Assembly: GCA_030146445.1 (NCBI GenBank)
Contig: JASLBT010000309.1
Location: 1-13,532, forward strand
Direction: 5' to 3'
Length of the DNA stretch: 13,532 nucleotides
Origin: Segetibacter sp.
GTDB lineage: Bacteria; Bacteroidota; Bacteroidia; Chitinophagales; Chitinophagaceae
A program made the position numbers and the translations under genes. This document shows, in pieces, positions 1 through 6,901 of this stretch. How positions within the stretch are numbered: position 1 is the stretch's first letter; the number at the start of each line of letters is the position of its first letter. The notes beneath the pieces are model-generated. The model made no database searches, was not told where the DNA came from, and saw nothing but the letters and a program-made list of their open reading frames with translations.

Positions 1-1459
1 AATTGGTCGCCACTTCGATTGCGGCCCTGTCTCTCGAAATAACTGCACCCGTTAGCGCGTAGGGAGAAGTGGTGTCGAGTAGTTCAAGGGTTTCTTCAAA
101 ATGCTCCGCGTCATAAGTATAAACCGTTAGTACCGGCCCAAAAATTTCGTCGCACATGGTCACTGATCTTGGATCTTTGGTTTCGATTACCGTAGGTTCT
201 ATAAAGTAGCCCTTTGTTTTATCACAATTGCCGCCGGCAATTACTGTAGCATTCGGATCCTTTTCAATGTCGTCGATATAGCTTTTTATCTTGTCGAAGC
301 TTCTTTCGTCGATAATGGCGTTGATAAAGTTCGAAAAGTCTTCGACTGAACCCATCTTCATACGCTTGAGGGTTGCAACGAGCTTGGTTTTTACTTCTTC
401 AGCGATATTCGAGGGAAGGTAAGCCCTTGATGCCGCTGAACATTTTTGTCCCTGGAACTCAAATGCACCCCTGGCGAGGGCCGTCACAACAGTATCCACA
501 TCTGCGCTTTTGTGTGCAATGACGAAGTCTTTACCACCGGTTTCACCAACGATCCGGGGGTAAGACTTGTAAAGGCCGATGTTCTCTCCTATCGTTTTCC
601 ACATGGTGTTGAATACACCTGTCGATCCGGTAAAGTGCACCCCTCCAAAATCGCGGTGAGATAAGCAAACTTTACCCAGTGTTGGACCATCTACATAAAC
701 AAGGTTGATTACCCCGGCCGGCAGACCAGCCTCAACGAGAACGCGCATGATCATCTGTGCAGAATATATCTGCGTATTGGCAGGTTTCCAGACAACAACA
801 TTTCCGCACATCGCCGCACTGCACGGCAGGTTACCCGCAATTGCCGTAAAGTTAAACGGGGTAACTGCCAGGACAAATCCTTCCAGTGCACGCCATTCTG
901 TTCGATTGTGCATTCCTGAACTTGAAATAGGCTGTTGCTTGTAGATTTCACTCAGGAAGTGAACGTTAAAACGCAGGAAGTCGATAAATTCACAGGCGCT
1001 GTCTATCTCGGCCTGATACGCATTTTTGCTTTGACCCAACATTGTTGCTGCGTTGATGTGAAAGCGGTATTTTGTTGCCAGCAGGTCGGCTGCTTTTAAA
1101 AAGACTGCTGCTCTTTGTTCCCAGGCCATATTGCTCCATCCGGCATGCGCCTGCATTGCGGCATCAATTGCCTCGTGTATATGTTTCTCTTCACCCGCAT
1201 GAAAATATCCCAGGGTGTGATCCTTTTCGTGCGGTGGGTGTATAGCCACGCGATCACCTGTTTCCACCTGCCTGCCACCGATAAACATAGGTATCTCCGT
1301 TTCGGCACTTTTTAGTTCAGCAAGCACTTTCTTAAGGGCCGCCCTCTCCTGGCTTCCCGGCGCGTATTGAAGCACCGGCTCATTTACCGGCATGGGGTAA
1401 CTAAAATATCCTAGGTTCATATCGGGTAGTTTGATTTTTGGAGAGGCGAAATTAACCAT
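1..1459 (-). CDS. pruA: L-glutamate gamma-semialdehyde (1-pyrroline-5-carboxylate) dehydrogenase, 3' end beyond the window
   Basis: The product oxidises glutamate gamma-semialdehyde, the hydrolysed form of P5C, to glutamate with NAD+, the second step of proline breakdown in the cytoplasm. The frame is open without interruption from the ATG at 1459 to the window edge, giving 486 residues; family members have about 540, so roughly 55 C-terminal residues are missing. Visible aldehyde dehydrogenase landmarks are VTPFNFTAIAGN, VVWKPA, FTGSTGVF, the general base Glu306 in VGETGGKD and the nucleophile Cys340 in FEFQGQKCSAASR. Both catalytic residues lie 8 positions before their counterparts in human ALDH4A1 (Glu314, Cys348), as I remember that numbering. 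This is the stand-alone enzyme: no PutA proline dehydrogenase domain precedes it. The N-terminal MVNFASPKIKLPDM start has no Shine-Dalgarno, as is usual in Bacteroidota. Confidence 0.95.
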   Translation of the reverse strand, partial: MVNFASPKIKLPDMNLGYFSYPMPVNEPVLQYAPGSQERAALKKVLAELKSAETEIPMFIGGRQVETGDRVAIHPPHEKDHTLGYFHAGEEKHIHEAIDAAMQAHAGWSNMAWEQRAAVFLKAADLLATKYRFHINAATMLGQSKNAYQAEIDSACEFIDFLRFNVHFLSEIYKQQPISSSGMHNRTEWRALEGFVLAVTPFNFTAIAGNLPCSAAMCGNVVVWKPANTQIYSAQMIMRVLVEAGLPAGVINLVYVDGPTLGKVCLSHRDFGGVHFTGSTGVFNTMWKTIGENIGLYKSYPRIVGETGGKDFVIAHKSADVDTVVTALARGAFEFQGQKCSAASRAYLPSNIAEEVKTKLVATLKRMKMGSVEDFSNFINAIIDERSFDKIKSYIDDIEKDPNATVIAGGNCDKTKGYFIEPTVIETKDPRSVTMCDEIFGPVLTVYTYDAEHFEETLELLDTTSPYALTGAVISRDRAAIEVATN

Positions 1460-1543
1460 TTGCTACTACAAGCATCGGGCAAGAGCGGAATATTTACCAC
1501 CCTTTTAACCGCTGGTTCTTTGGTTGAATCAATACATTGAAAA

Positions 1544-1551
1544 CAAAAGTA
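1544..1551 (-). promoter_or_regulatory. Possible pruA promoter -7 box
   Basis: On the minus strand this reads TACTTTTG, an exact match to the Bacteroidota -7 consensus TAnnTTTG, about 85 bp before the pruA start. No convincing TTTG-like -33 element lies 19 bp upstream (the sequence there is CAAT), so it is a candidate only. The predicted leader would be about 80 nt. Confidence 0.35.
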
Positions 1552-1869
1552 TGCAGCCGTCTTGTATCATATTGGGGCACGGTCACCAAGGAAGATTGTG
1601 CGGGGGGAAGCAAGGGTAAAAAGGCGGCCTTGGCACAAAGGACTGTTTTTCCTGCTAAGTAAGTCGGGTTGCCTAATCATTAGCGGCGATTGCGCAAAAG
1701 TGAAAGCTCCCCATTGGTATGCCGTTAAAACGGAGCGTCGCCTCAAATGATCCTTCTTGTATTGCCGCTGGTCACCCAAAAAAATTAAAAGCGCAAACAG
1801 CAGGCACAGCACCGTTATTTTTGACCGGCTCCCCATTATGCTTCGACCGGGATCATTCAGGTTCATATT

Positions 1870-1900
1870 TTTCAACTATTACGCAGTCCCCTTATATTTG
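1870..1900 (+). promoter_or_regulatory. Bacteroidota-type promoter of the isoprenoid-synthase-like gene
   Basis: TATATTTG at 1893-1900 matches TAnnTTTG exactly. Nineteen bases upstream is TTTC at 1870-1873, one mismatch from the TTTG -33 element. Transcription would start near 1907, leaving a leader of about 45 nt before the ATG at 1953. Confidence 0.55.
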
Positions 1901-1952
1901 AAATATCCATTCATTAAAACATCCGGTATAGGCTGACTTTGAAACCAAGTGT

Positions 1953-2945
1953 ATGAATTTTTTGCAACTTTCTTACCGGTGTATTGAGCTGTTAACGAGT
2001 GGTATAAAACAAGCACGTTTCACCCGCTCGTTTTTAAAACCCATGGTCGAGCAGCACATTTCAGCACTTAATTATACCCTTTCTGCTTCGGAAAAAAAGA
2101 AGGTGCTTTTTTATTATCCGATGTATACCATCCTGGCTTGTGCAGAAATGTACCTGGCATTAAAGGGGCGTGGACTAAACAGGGCGGAAAGAAAGCGGCT
2201 CACCCTTGTTGCGGCGATGGCTACGCTTTGCGACGACCTCATTGACGAGGATGGATGGAAACGGGAGCAAATTTTTGACCTTCTCGCCACCGATGTAAAC
2301 GAGACAGGTTTATCAATGAAAGCAAGGCTGCTGCTGCGGTTGAACCAGGAATTGAAAAACATCTGGCAGGTTTCGGAGTCGTACCTTCATCAGCTGAAGA
2401 TTGCCCTTGAATGGCAATCGCTGTCGGGCCGCCAATTAGATCCTTCCATTACTGTTGATGAGATCGTGAATATTTGTCGCGAAAAAAACGGGCATACGTC
2501 GTTGATGTTTGCCACCTTGCTCGATGAAAGCTGGACCACAAGTGAAAGAGCGTTCATTTACCAGTCGGCGATTGTCGGCCAGCTCACCAACGACGCTTTC
2601 GATATTTATTTTGATGTGCAAAATGGTTTAAGTACCTATATAAACCGGGCACCTTCTATCGCTGACGCAAAGAACTTTTTTCTTGAGGAATGTAAAAAAC
2701 TTCACCGCCAGGTTTTGGCAACGGATAACCCCTTTTCCCATAAACTTGCCTGCATACGCCGGATGAGTTGTATGCACGCCTTTACGCTGGTTGCGTTTGA
2801 TCACTTGCAGGATACGGAACGCAAATATGGCTTACCCATAAACTGGAAAAAACCCGTTCGAAGAGAGATGGTAACCGATATGGCTTTCAACAGCAACAGG
2901 TTGAAGCTGTTGCTGTATATCCGTCGGCTCAGCACGGTAAGGTAG
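1953..2945 (+). CDS. Class I isoprenoid-synthase-like protein (trans-prenyl/terpene synthase fold)
   Basis: This 330-residue protein appears soluble and helical, with no signal peptide. It carries two acidic motifs in the order and spacing of class I prenyl-diphosphate enzymes. The first is CDDLIDEDG at residues 93-101, which matches the DDxxD Mg-binding motif. About 120 residues later comes QLTNDAFDIYFD at 210-221, which resembles the second Asp-rich or NSE-type motif. A conserved-looking KNGHTSLMFATLL (178-190) sits before it, where prenyl synthases have a Lys-Thr element. I infer a Mg-dependent enzyme acting on a prenyl diphosphate; substrate and product cannot be read from sequence. The usual prenyl-synthase FARM context and C-terminal GK motif are not evident, so it is divergent. 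It stands alone: neighbours are pruA (divergent) and prfB (convergent), with no terpene, carotenoid or quinone genes nearby. The ATG at 1953 is preceded by a good promoter but no Shine-Dalgarno. Confidence 0.7.
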   Translation: MNFLQLSYRCIELLTSGIKQARFTRSFLKPMVEQHISALNYTLSASEKKKVLFYYPMYTILACAEMYLALKGRGLNRAERKRLTLVAAMATLCDDLIDEDGWKREQIFDLLATDVNETGLSMKARLLLRLNQELKNIWQVSESYLHQLKIALEWQSLSGRQLDPSITVDEIVNICREKNGHTSLMFATLLDESWTTSERAFIYQSAIVGQLTNDAFDIYFDVQNGLSTYINRAPSIADAKNFFLEECKKLHRQVLATDNPFSHKLACIRRMSCMHAFTLVAFDHLQDTERKYGLPINWKKPVRREMVTDMAFNSNRLKLLLYIRRLSTVR

Positions 2946-2991
2946 TGAGAATTCGAGCCGTTCGTTAATGATCCGTTGCTGACTGCAGGAC

Positions 2992-3035
2992 AAAAAAATC
3001 CGCGACCTCGCATCGGACGGCAGTCGCGGAATTTT
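2992..3035. terminator. Two-way intrinsic terminator between convergent genes
   Basis: TCCGCGAC at 2999-3006 pairs perfectly with GTCGCGGA at 3023-3030 around a 16-nt loop. Seven A residues lie on the left (a T-run for minus-strand transcripts from prfB) and ATTTT on the right (for the plus-strand isoprenoid-synthase-like gene). It lies 10-46 bp past both stop codons. Confidence 0.8.
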
Positions 3036-3044
3036 AAGCGGGTA

Positions 3045-4143
3045 TCAGGTTGCTGATGCTTCTTCTTTCTGCATCATCAGGTATGCCTTTATAAATCCAT
3101 CAAGTTCACCGTCCATTACAGGTCCAACGTTCCCAACTTCAAAGTCGGTCCTGTGATCCTTGATCATTTTGTAAGGATGGAAAACATAACTCCGTATCTG
3201 GCTCCCCCACTCTATTTTCTTCTTGTTCGAATTCGCGGCGTTTTTTAATTCCTCCCGTTTACGCATTTCTTCTTCATACAACCGGCTTTTGAGCATTTTC
3301 ATTGCTTTCTCCCGGTTTTCTCCCTGCGTCCGCGCCTGTTGGCACTCTACGATAATACCGGAAGGTTTGTGCGTGAGTCGAACCGCTGTTTCAACCTTAT
3401 TTACATTTTGACCGCCGCTACCGCCGCTTCGGAAGAACGCCCATTCTACATCAGCAGGGTTTACTTCGATTTCAATGGTATCATCAATCAGGGGGTAAAC
3501 ATAAACACTGGCGAAGGAAGTATGCCGGCGCGCGTTGCTGTCAAACGGTGAGATCCTGACCAGGCGGTGTACCCCGCTTTCAGCTTTAAGAAAACCGTAG
3601 GCGAACGGACCATCAAATTGCAGGGTTGCACTTTTAATGCCAGCGCCATCACCTTCCTGCAGATCCAGCTCGGTCACGTTCCAACCTTGCTTCTGGCCGT
3701 ACATCCTGTACATACGCAAAAGCATCTCGGCCCAGTCCTGGCTTTCGGTACCGCCGGCACCGCTGTTGATCTGCACCACCGCAGTCAGCTCATCTTCGGG
3801 TTTATTGAGTGTGCTTTTAAACTCCGCTTCTTCAATCGCCCGAACGGCCAGCTCATAATTTTCCTTTACTTCTTCTTCGGTAGCCTCACCCGCTTTCCAG
3901 AATTCAAATATAACGGCAAAGTCCTCCACCGATGATTCCACCGATTGATAGAGTTTTGTCCAGTATTCGTTGAGCTTGATCTCCTTTAAAATACCGGTGG
4001 CCCGTTCGTTATTATCCCAAAAGCCTGCTGAAAGCGAAAGCTGTTTATCGTCGTGTATCTTTGCAAGTCGGTTATCGACGTCAAAGAAACCTCCTTAGGA
4101 CACCTACGCGGTCCCTCATATCTCTGATTTGTTCTTGTGTCAT
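3045..4143 (-). CDS. prfB: Peptide chain release factor 2 (RF2), expressed through a programmed +1 frameshift
   Basis: RF2 reads UAA and UGA stop codons in the ribosomal A site and triggers release of the finished peptide. The gene is in two frames. ATG at 4143 opens a 20-codon frame (MTQEQIRDMRDRVGVLRRFL) ending at an in-frame TGA at 4083-4081. A +1 slip there joins it to the main frame, giving 365 residues, the same length as E. coli RF2. Two functional motifs are present: the stop-codon-recognising tripeptide SPF (about residues 198-200, in RISPFDSNARRH) and the catalytic GGQ (about 243-245, in RSGGSGGQNVNK). The internal GTG at 3941 is not the true start, because the aligned RF2 sequence continues upstream through the frameshift. 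Expression is autoregulated in the known way: low RF2 favours slippage, high RF2 terminates at the early TGA. The ATG lies 6 bp after a TACATTTG promoter box, so the mRNA may be leaderless. Confidence 0.96.
4080..4097 (-). promoter_or_regulatory. prfB programmed +1 frameshift site
   Basis: Minus-strand order: TAAGGAGG (4097-4090), three bases TTT, then CTT TGA C (4086-4080). CTT-TGA-C is the classical RF2 slippery site. The upstream element is a complete 8-base match to the 16S anti-Shine-Dalgarno CCTCCTTA, at the 3-nt spacing that promotes +1 slippage. Reading resumes at GAC (4082-4080). Confidence 0.95.
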
Positions 4144-4149
4144 AGGTGG

Positions 4150-4157
4150 CAAATGTA
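4150..4157 (-). promoter_or_regulatory. prfB promoter -7 box, probably giving a leaderless mRNA
   Basis: The minus strand reads TACATTTG, then CCACCT, then the prfB ATG at 4143. It matches TAnnTTTG exactly. With the usual spacing to the transcription start, RNA would begin at or very near the ATG. No TTTG is found 19 bp upstream; a perfect palindrome, CCGTTAATAACGG (4166-4178), lies in the spacer instead and could be an operator. Confidence 0.45.
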
Positions 4158-4267
4158 GGAGATTACCGTTAATAACGGAGTTGTTTTACAATCCAAACTT
4201 GTGCGGGATACAACAGGTTGATCAACGCAGACCCCGTCGTAAGTTAATCAACGCTCTAATTTGTAGA

Positions 4268-4299
4268 TGTGTATAACCTGGTGAATAACTCGTGGAAAA
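4268..4299 (-). promoter_or_regulatory. Cluster of DnaA-box-like 9-mers
   Basis: Read on the minus strand these are TTATACACA (4276-4268, a perfect match to TTATnCACA), TTATTCACC (4288-4280, one mismatch) and TTTTCCACG (4299-4291, two mismatches from TTATCCACA). They have the same orientation and a period of about 12 bp. One perfect box by itself is expected by chance fairly often in a window of this size; the regular array is what draws attention. Confidence 0.35.
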
Positions 4300-4396
4300 G
4301 CCATCCTCCAAAAACTTGCAACTACCTGTGTCGCGGTTGTACTTTAGTAGGGCAATTAGGAAGCAGAATATTTTAATTAGTGTTTGCGACTTAATC

Positions 4397-4460
4397 AAAA
4401 AGCATCAGGTAAGTTGAATACAGGCTTATGCAGGTAGCAACGAAGTACTTGATGCTTTTT
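4397..4460. repeat. 11-bp inverted repeat with T-rich flank (possible terminator or small-RNA stem)
   Basis: AAAAAGCATCA at 4397-4407 is perfectly complementary to TGATGCTTTTT at 4450-4460, separated by 42 nt, and CTTTTCCC follows. For a plus-strand transcript this resembles a terminator with a long loop, but no plus-strand gene ends nearby, so a small RNA or an alternative structure is possible. Confidence 0.4.
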
Positions 4461-4577
4461 CTTTTCCCATCATTCCAGTCGACCTCATTCGCACCCCGCT
4501 ATTCCGGAGCGTCTTCAACATGTTGGCCGCGAGTAAAACGCTACGGGCAAACTTTATCGTTTTTAGCCATACTCTGC

Positions 4578-4585
4578 TACCTTAG
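4578..4585 (+). promoter_or_regulatory. Possible -7 box directly before the M14-like gene
   Basis: TACCTTAG, one mismatch from TAnnTTTG, is followed by exactly 6 bp and then the ATG at 4592. This is the same box-to-start spacing as at prfB, and suggests a leaderless or nearly leaderless transcript. The -33 element is weak (TTTA about 21 bp upstream). Confidence 0.3.
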
Positions 4586-4591
4586 CCGCGT

Positions 4592-5419
4592 ATGAAAGTT
4601 ACGGCCCTGCTACTTATTGTTTTGCTCTTTACCATTCGATCCGGCTTTGCCCAGGATACATCAACGCTGATCGTTAACGTGGATAGCGTTCACCCAGTGC
4701 TCCAAACCTCCTCACGTGCATTTTTACTTGGTGCCGATTCAATACTCTTTTCGCTCACGAGTAACGGTGGCTTGATCGATTCGGTTGCATATATTAATGT
4801 TCACGACGATGAAAATACCGCTGCAGAAGCGGCCATGGAACTGCTAAGGCAAAAAGGCGGAACTTTCGTTCAGTTAATCCACCAGGGCAGTCGTAACCTC
4901 CATTTTAAATTCGGTACCAAACGGTATACGGTTGATCCAAACCGCATTTACACACCTGCGGGAAGAAAGGCAACTTTAACGAGGTTTAATAGCTATGATC
5001 GTTTTGCTGCGGAAGCGGTAAAAGCATTTGCCGATACGTTCCTGCGCAACTATATTGATGGAAAAAAATTTGTTGTGGCCTTACACAACAACACTGCTGG
5101 CGGCCTATCGATCAGGAGTTATACACGCGGGCAGCCGGAGGCAAAAAATGCATCAAGGGTTTTCATCAATCCTGAGATGGATGTGGATGATTTTGTACTG
5201 ACAACCAAAGCAGCTGTTTTCGAGCATATGAAAGCAAACGGCATCAACACGGTTTTACAAAGTCGCCGCCCTGTTGACGACGGATCACTTTCGGTATACG
5301 CCGCTAAAAACGGCATCGCTTATATTAACGTTGAGGCAGAGCATGGTCGTTTCGAAGAGCAACTTTATATGCTCGAATTGTTGTGCGCATTTATTCAGAA
5401 CGGGTCAGATCGGCTCTGA
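4592..5419 (+). CDS. Secreted M14 (zinc carboxypeptidase)-like protein
   Basis: The 275-residue product begins with a Sec signal peptide (MKVTALLLIVLLFTIRSGFA, cleavage likely after Ala20). The mature part shows the ordered landmarks of the M14 carboxypeptidase/AstE-like fold. HDDE at 71-74 fits the zinc-binding HxxE, following the hydrophobic strand SVAYINV. DPNR at 115-118 fits the substrate-carboxylate-binding Asn-Arg. His165 in VVALHNNT fits the third zinc ligand. Glu248 or Glu250 in YINVEAEHG fits the catalytic glutamate. The spacing suits a compact family member. I infer a periplasmic or exported zinc hydrolase, perhaps acting on peptides or cell-wall fragments; the substrate is unknown. 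It converges on rnpB with a shared terminator 28 bp past its stop. The assignment rests on motifs, not on an alignment. Confidence 0.65.
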   Translation: MKVTALLLIVLLFTIRSGFAQDTSTLIVNVDSVHPVLQTSSRAFLLGADSILFSLTSNGGLIDSVAYINVHDDENTAAEAAMELLRQKGGTFVQLIHQGSRNLHFKFGTKRYTVDPNRIYTPAGRKATLTRFNSYDRFAAEAVKAFADTFLRNYIDGKKFVVALHNNTAGGLSIRSYTRGQPEAKNASRVFINPEMDVDDFVLTTKAAVFEHMKANGINTVLQSRRPVDDGSLSVYAAKNGIAYINVEAEHGRFEEQLYMLELLCAFIQNGSDRL

Positions 5420-5446
5420 ACAAAACTGATGAGTTTGTCGCAATTA

Positions 5447-5477
5447 AAAACCCCGCGGTTCATCACTGCAGGGTTTT
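5447..5477. terminator. Shared terminator of the M14-like gene and rnpB
   Basis: AAAACCCCGC (5447-5456) pairs with GCAGGGTTTT (5468-5477) with one C/A mismatch and an 11-nt loop. For rnpB on the minus strand the hairpin ends in TTTT and runs into TTAATTG, a typical intrinsic terminator just after the RNA. It can also stop the plus-strand gene that ends at 5419. Confidence 0.75.
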
Positions 5478-5484
5478 AAAAAAA

Positions 5485-5842
5485 GCCATAAACTCGTAAG
5501 CCGGATTTTGTTTCTAAACCATCATTTATCTGCGATGGGCATTACTGCCGCACCTGTTTCTGCCTACCCTGGACCATCGGGCGGGCCGCCCTCAAGCGAT
5601 CCTATACATGGCATTTCAGCATCCAAGGTTTACCCGCCGGCATTGTTACCAATACCGGCCGTGGGCTCTTACCCCACGTTTTCACCTTTACAGGTGAGTT
5701 CTTGCGAACCCCTGCAGTAATTTTCTGTGGCACTGTCTGTTCCCCCATTGCTGAAGGACCCGGCTATTCACCGGTGGATTGCCCTGCGCTGTCCGGACTT
5801 TCCTCCCCGTTTGACCGAGGCGATGGTTCGGCTTATGACGGC
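5485..5842 (-). ncRNA. rnpB: RNase P RNA (catalytic subunit, bacterial type A-like)
   Basis: This is the ribozyme that removes 5' leaders from pre-tRNAs. On the minus strand the universally conserved core blocks appear in order. GAGGAAAGTCCGGAC (5805-5791) is near the 5' end. GGTAAGAGCCCAC (5673-5661) is in the middle. ACAAAATCCGGCTTA (about 5511-5497) forms the 3' end, the counterpart of E. coli ACAGAACCCGGCTTA. The ends pair as helix P1: TCATAAGCCG (5838-5829) with CGGCTTACGA (5503-5494), with one A/C mismatch. The P1-to-P1 length is 345 nt, normal for bacteria. Exact ends are uncertain by about 10 nt; I extended them to the outer GCC/GGC pair. The shared terminator lies directly downstream. 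Confidence 0.95.
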
Positions 5843-5952
5843 GTAAAGATAAGCTAATCAAAACCGCTACGAAGCCGGCAATCAACTTATGGGCTTTTAC
5901 GGCGGTGTAGACATGTTTAACATAGATTTCGCGCCATGCCTCCGGCTTCCCG

Positions 5953-5983
5953 GTTTAGGCAATACGTAAATTATCTAGTTTTA
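5953..5983 (+). promoter_or_regulatory. Possible promoter of the secreted 211-residue protein gene
   Basis: TAGTTTTA (5976-5983) is one mismatch from TAnnTTTG and GTTT (5953-5956) lies 19 bp upstream as a weak -33 element. The leader would be about 15 nt before the ATG at 6004. Confidence 0.35.
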
Positions 5984-6003
5984 AAGCCTGCTAAATTACC
6001 TAC

Positions 6004-6639
6004 ATGAAAAATACCGTGTTTATCATTGCTTTGCTGGCGATGTTTGCCGCTAATGCGCAGGATCGTGAGTTTCCCGACTATCGCAGCAAAAAAGACATTT
6101 TTACCCGGGTCACCGAAAAAGAGATCCGGAACGAGGTCGCTACATTTAGCATGGGTGGCATAGAGGAGATTATAGGTAAGCTGCCACTTAAAACCCTGCC
6201 TGTGACCGGGTATGGAGCCGACTATATTTCATTTGGTGGAAACGGAATGGAAGTATTGATTAAAGCAGCACCCTTCGACCGAGCCAAACATAAGCTTAAC
6301 TTCTACGAAAATAAGCACCTCATTCGCATCGATAACAAACCCTATTTCGGAGACTACGGAAAGGTGCCTAAAACTGCGATCCAGCAAGTAACTGTGATTA
6401 TTGGACGGGATACCATCCAGGTGCCGCCAGCAGCATATGCCGATATTTTCAACCCAATTTTCACCTATAATGAAGGGGGCGTTAACAAGTCACACAACAG
6501 CGTTTACCTGTCGCCGGACGGTCGCCGGATCTACGTTTATATGTTAAAGCCCGAGTCCGGCGGAAGTTACGAAGTGACCTGGGTAATACAAGATAAAAAA
6601 TATGTTCGCCGCGTAGTTGATTTCGGCTTCCTGCGGTAA
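6004..6639 (+). CDS. Secreted protein of unknown function
   Basis: I do not recognise this 211-residue protein. It begins with a clear Sec signal peptide (MKNTVFIIALLAMFAANAQ, cleavage after Ala18). The mature part is mixed charged and beta-rich with no further membrane segment. Notable stretches are FSMGGIEEIIGKLPLKTLPV (48-67), a hydrophobic ATTVI-like strand around residues 127-135 (IQQVTVIIGRDTIQVPP) and YLSPDGRRIYVYMLKPESGGSYEVTWVI near the C-terminus, which resembles a repeated beta-sheet module in which data are compared across strands. It carries no lipobox or C-terminal sorting signal that I can see, so it is probably periplasmic. It stands alone between rnpB (divergent) and the CBS-domain gene (convergent). 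Reading frame and codon use look normal. Confidence 0.85.
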   Translation: MKNTVFIIALLAMFAANAQDREFPDYRSKKDIFTRVTEKEIRNEVATFSMGGIEEIIGKLPLKTLPVTGYGADYISFGGNGMEVLIKAAPFDRAKHKLNFYENKHLIRIDNKPYFGDYGKVPKTAIQQVTVIIGRDTIQVPPAAYADIFNPIFTYNEGGVNKSHNSVYLSPDGRRIYVYMLKPESGGSYEVTWVIQDKKYVRRVVDFGFLR

Positions 6640-6901
6640 TTACCCTCGCTGCACTATTCACTTCTGTTCAATAGCTCTCAACAGGCTGTTCAGCAAAACC
6701 GGAAAAAGCTGAGCGATCAACACGCCTATCCGGGACAGCCCTATCCGGCGGGCAAGGGTGTTTAATCAGCTCAAAAATTGGTCTCAAAAATTCGCGGTAA
6801 CAAATGGACAAGCTGAGAATCTTTTGGTGACCGGCAGACGATTTTCATGGCGACTTTGGTTGTGTCACTCACTTATACTCCTGGTTTTCATGGCAACTGG
6901 C

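Larger units (their letters stand above)
1460..1952. other. Gene-poor spacer between pruA and the isoprenoid-synthase-like gene
   Basis: This divergent spacer of 493 bp contains the candidate promoters for both flanking genes. A minus-strand frame from 1836 (or 1875) to 1567 would encode a protein starting MGSRSKITVLCLLFALLIF, with one hydrophobic segment. Its C-terminal half looks random, the opposite strand is also open, and it ends just upstream of the pruA promoter box, so I do not call it a gene. I recognise no riboswitch or RNA gene here. Confidence 0.5.
4144..4591. other. Gene-free 448-bp region with DnaA-box-like sites, short repeats and inverted repeats
   Basis: No convincing gene lies here. 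Visible elements are: palindrome CCGTTAATAACGG (4166-4178); two near-identical 12-mers GTTGATCAACGC (4217-4228) and GTTAATCAACGC (4243-4254); three DnaA-box-like 9-mers at 4268, 4280 and 4291; complementary CTACCTG/CAGGTAG (4322-4328/4431-4437); and an 11-bp inverted repeat ending in a T-rich tract (4397-4460). The region is AT-rich around 4355-4400. It may hold a replication or regulatory site, or a small RNA. Neither is proven. Confidence 0.5.

Noticed and set aside
446..1315. Several plus- and minus-strand frames of 60-80 codons inside 446-1315
   Set aside because: They are shadows of pruA, which is open and fully conserved in the minus frame across the whole stretch.
3045..3941. Taking prfB to start at the GTG at 3941 (298 residues)
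   Set aside because: The upstream frame continues with RF2-like sequence and joins an ATG-started 20-codon frame at a canonical CTT TGA C slip site, giving the standard 365-residue length.
5508..5885. Plus- and minus-strand frames of 65-70 codons within 5508-5885
   Set aside because: The region is RNase P RNA, not protein-coding.
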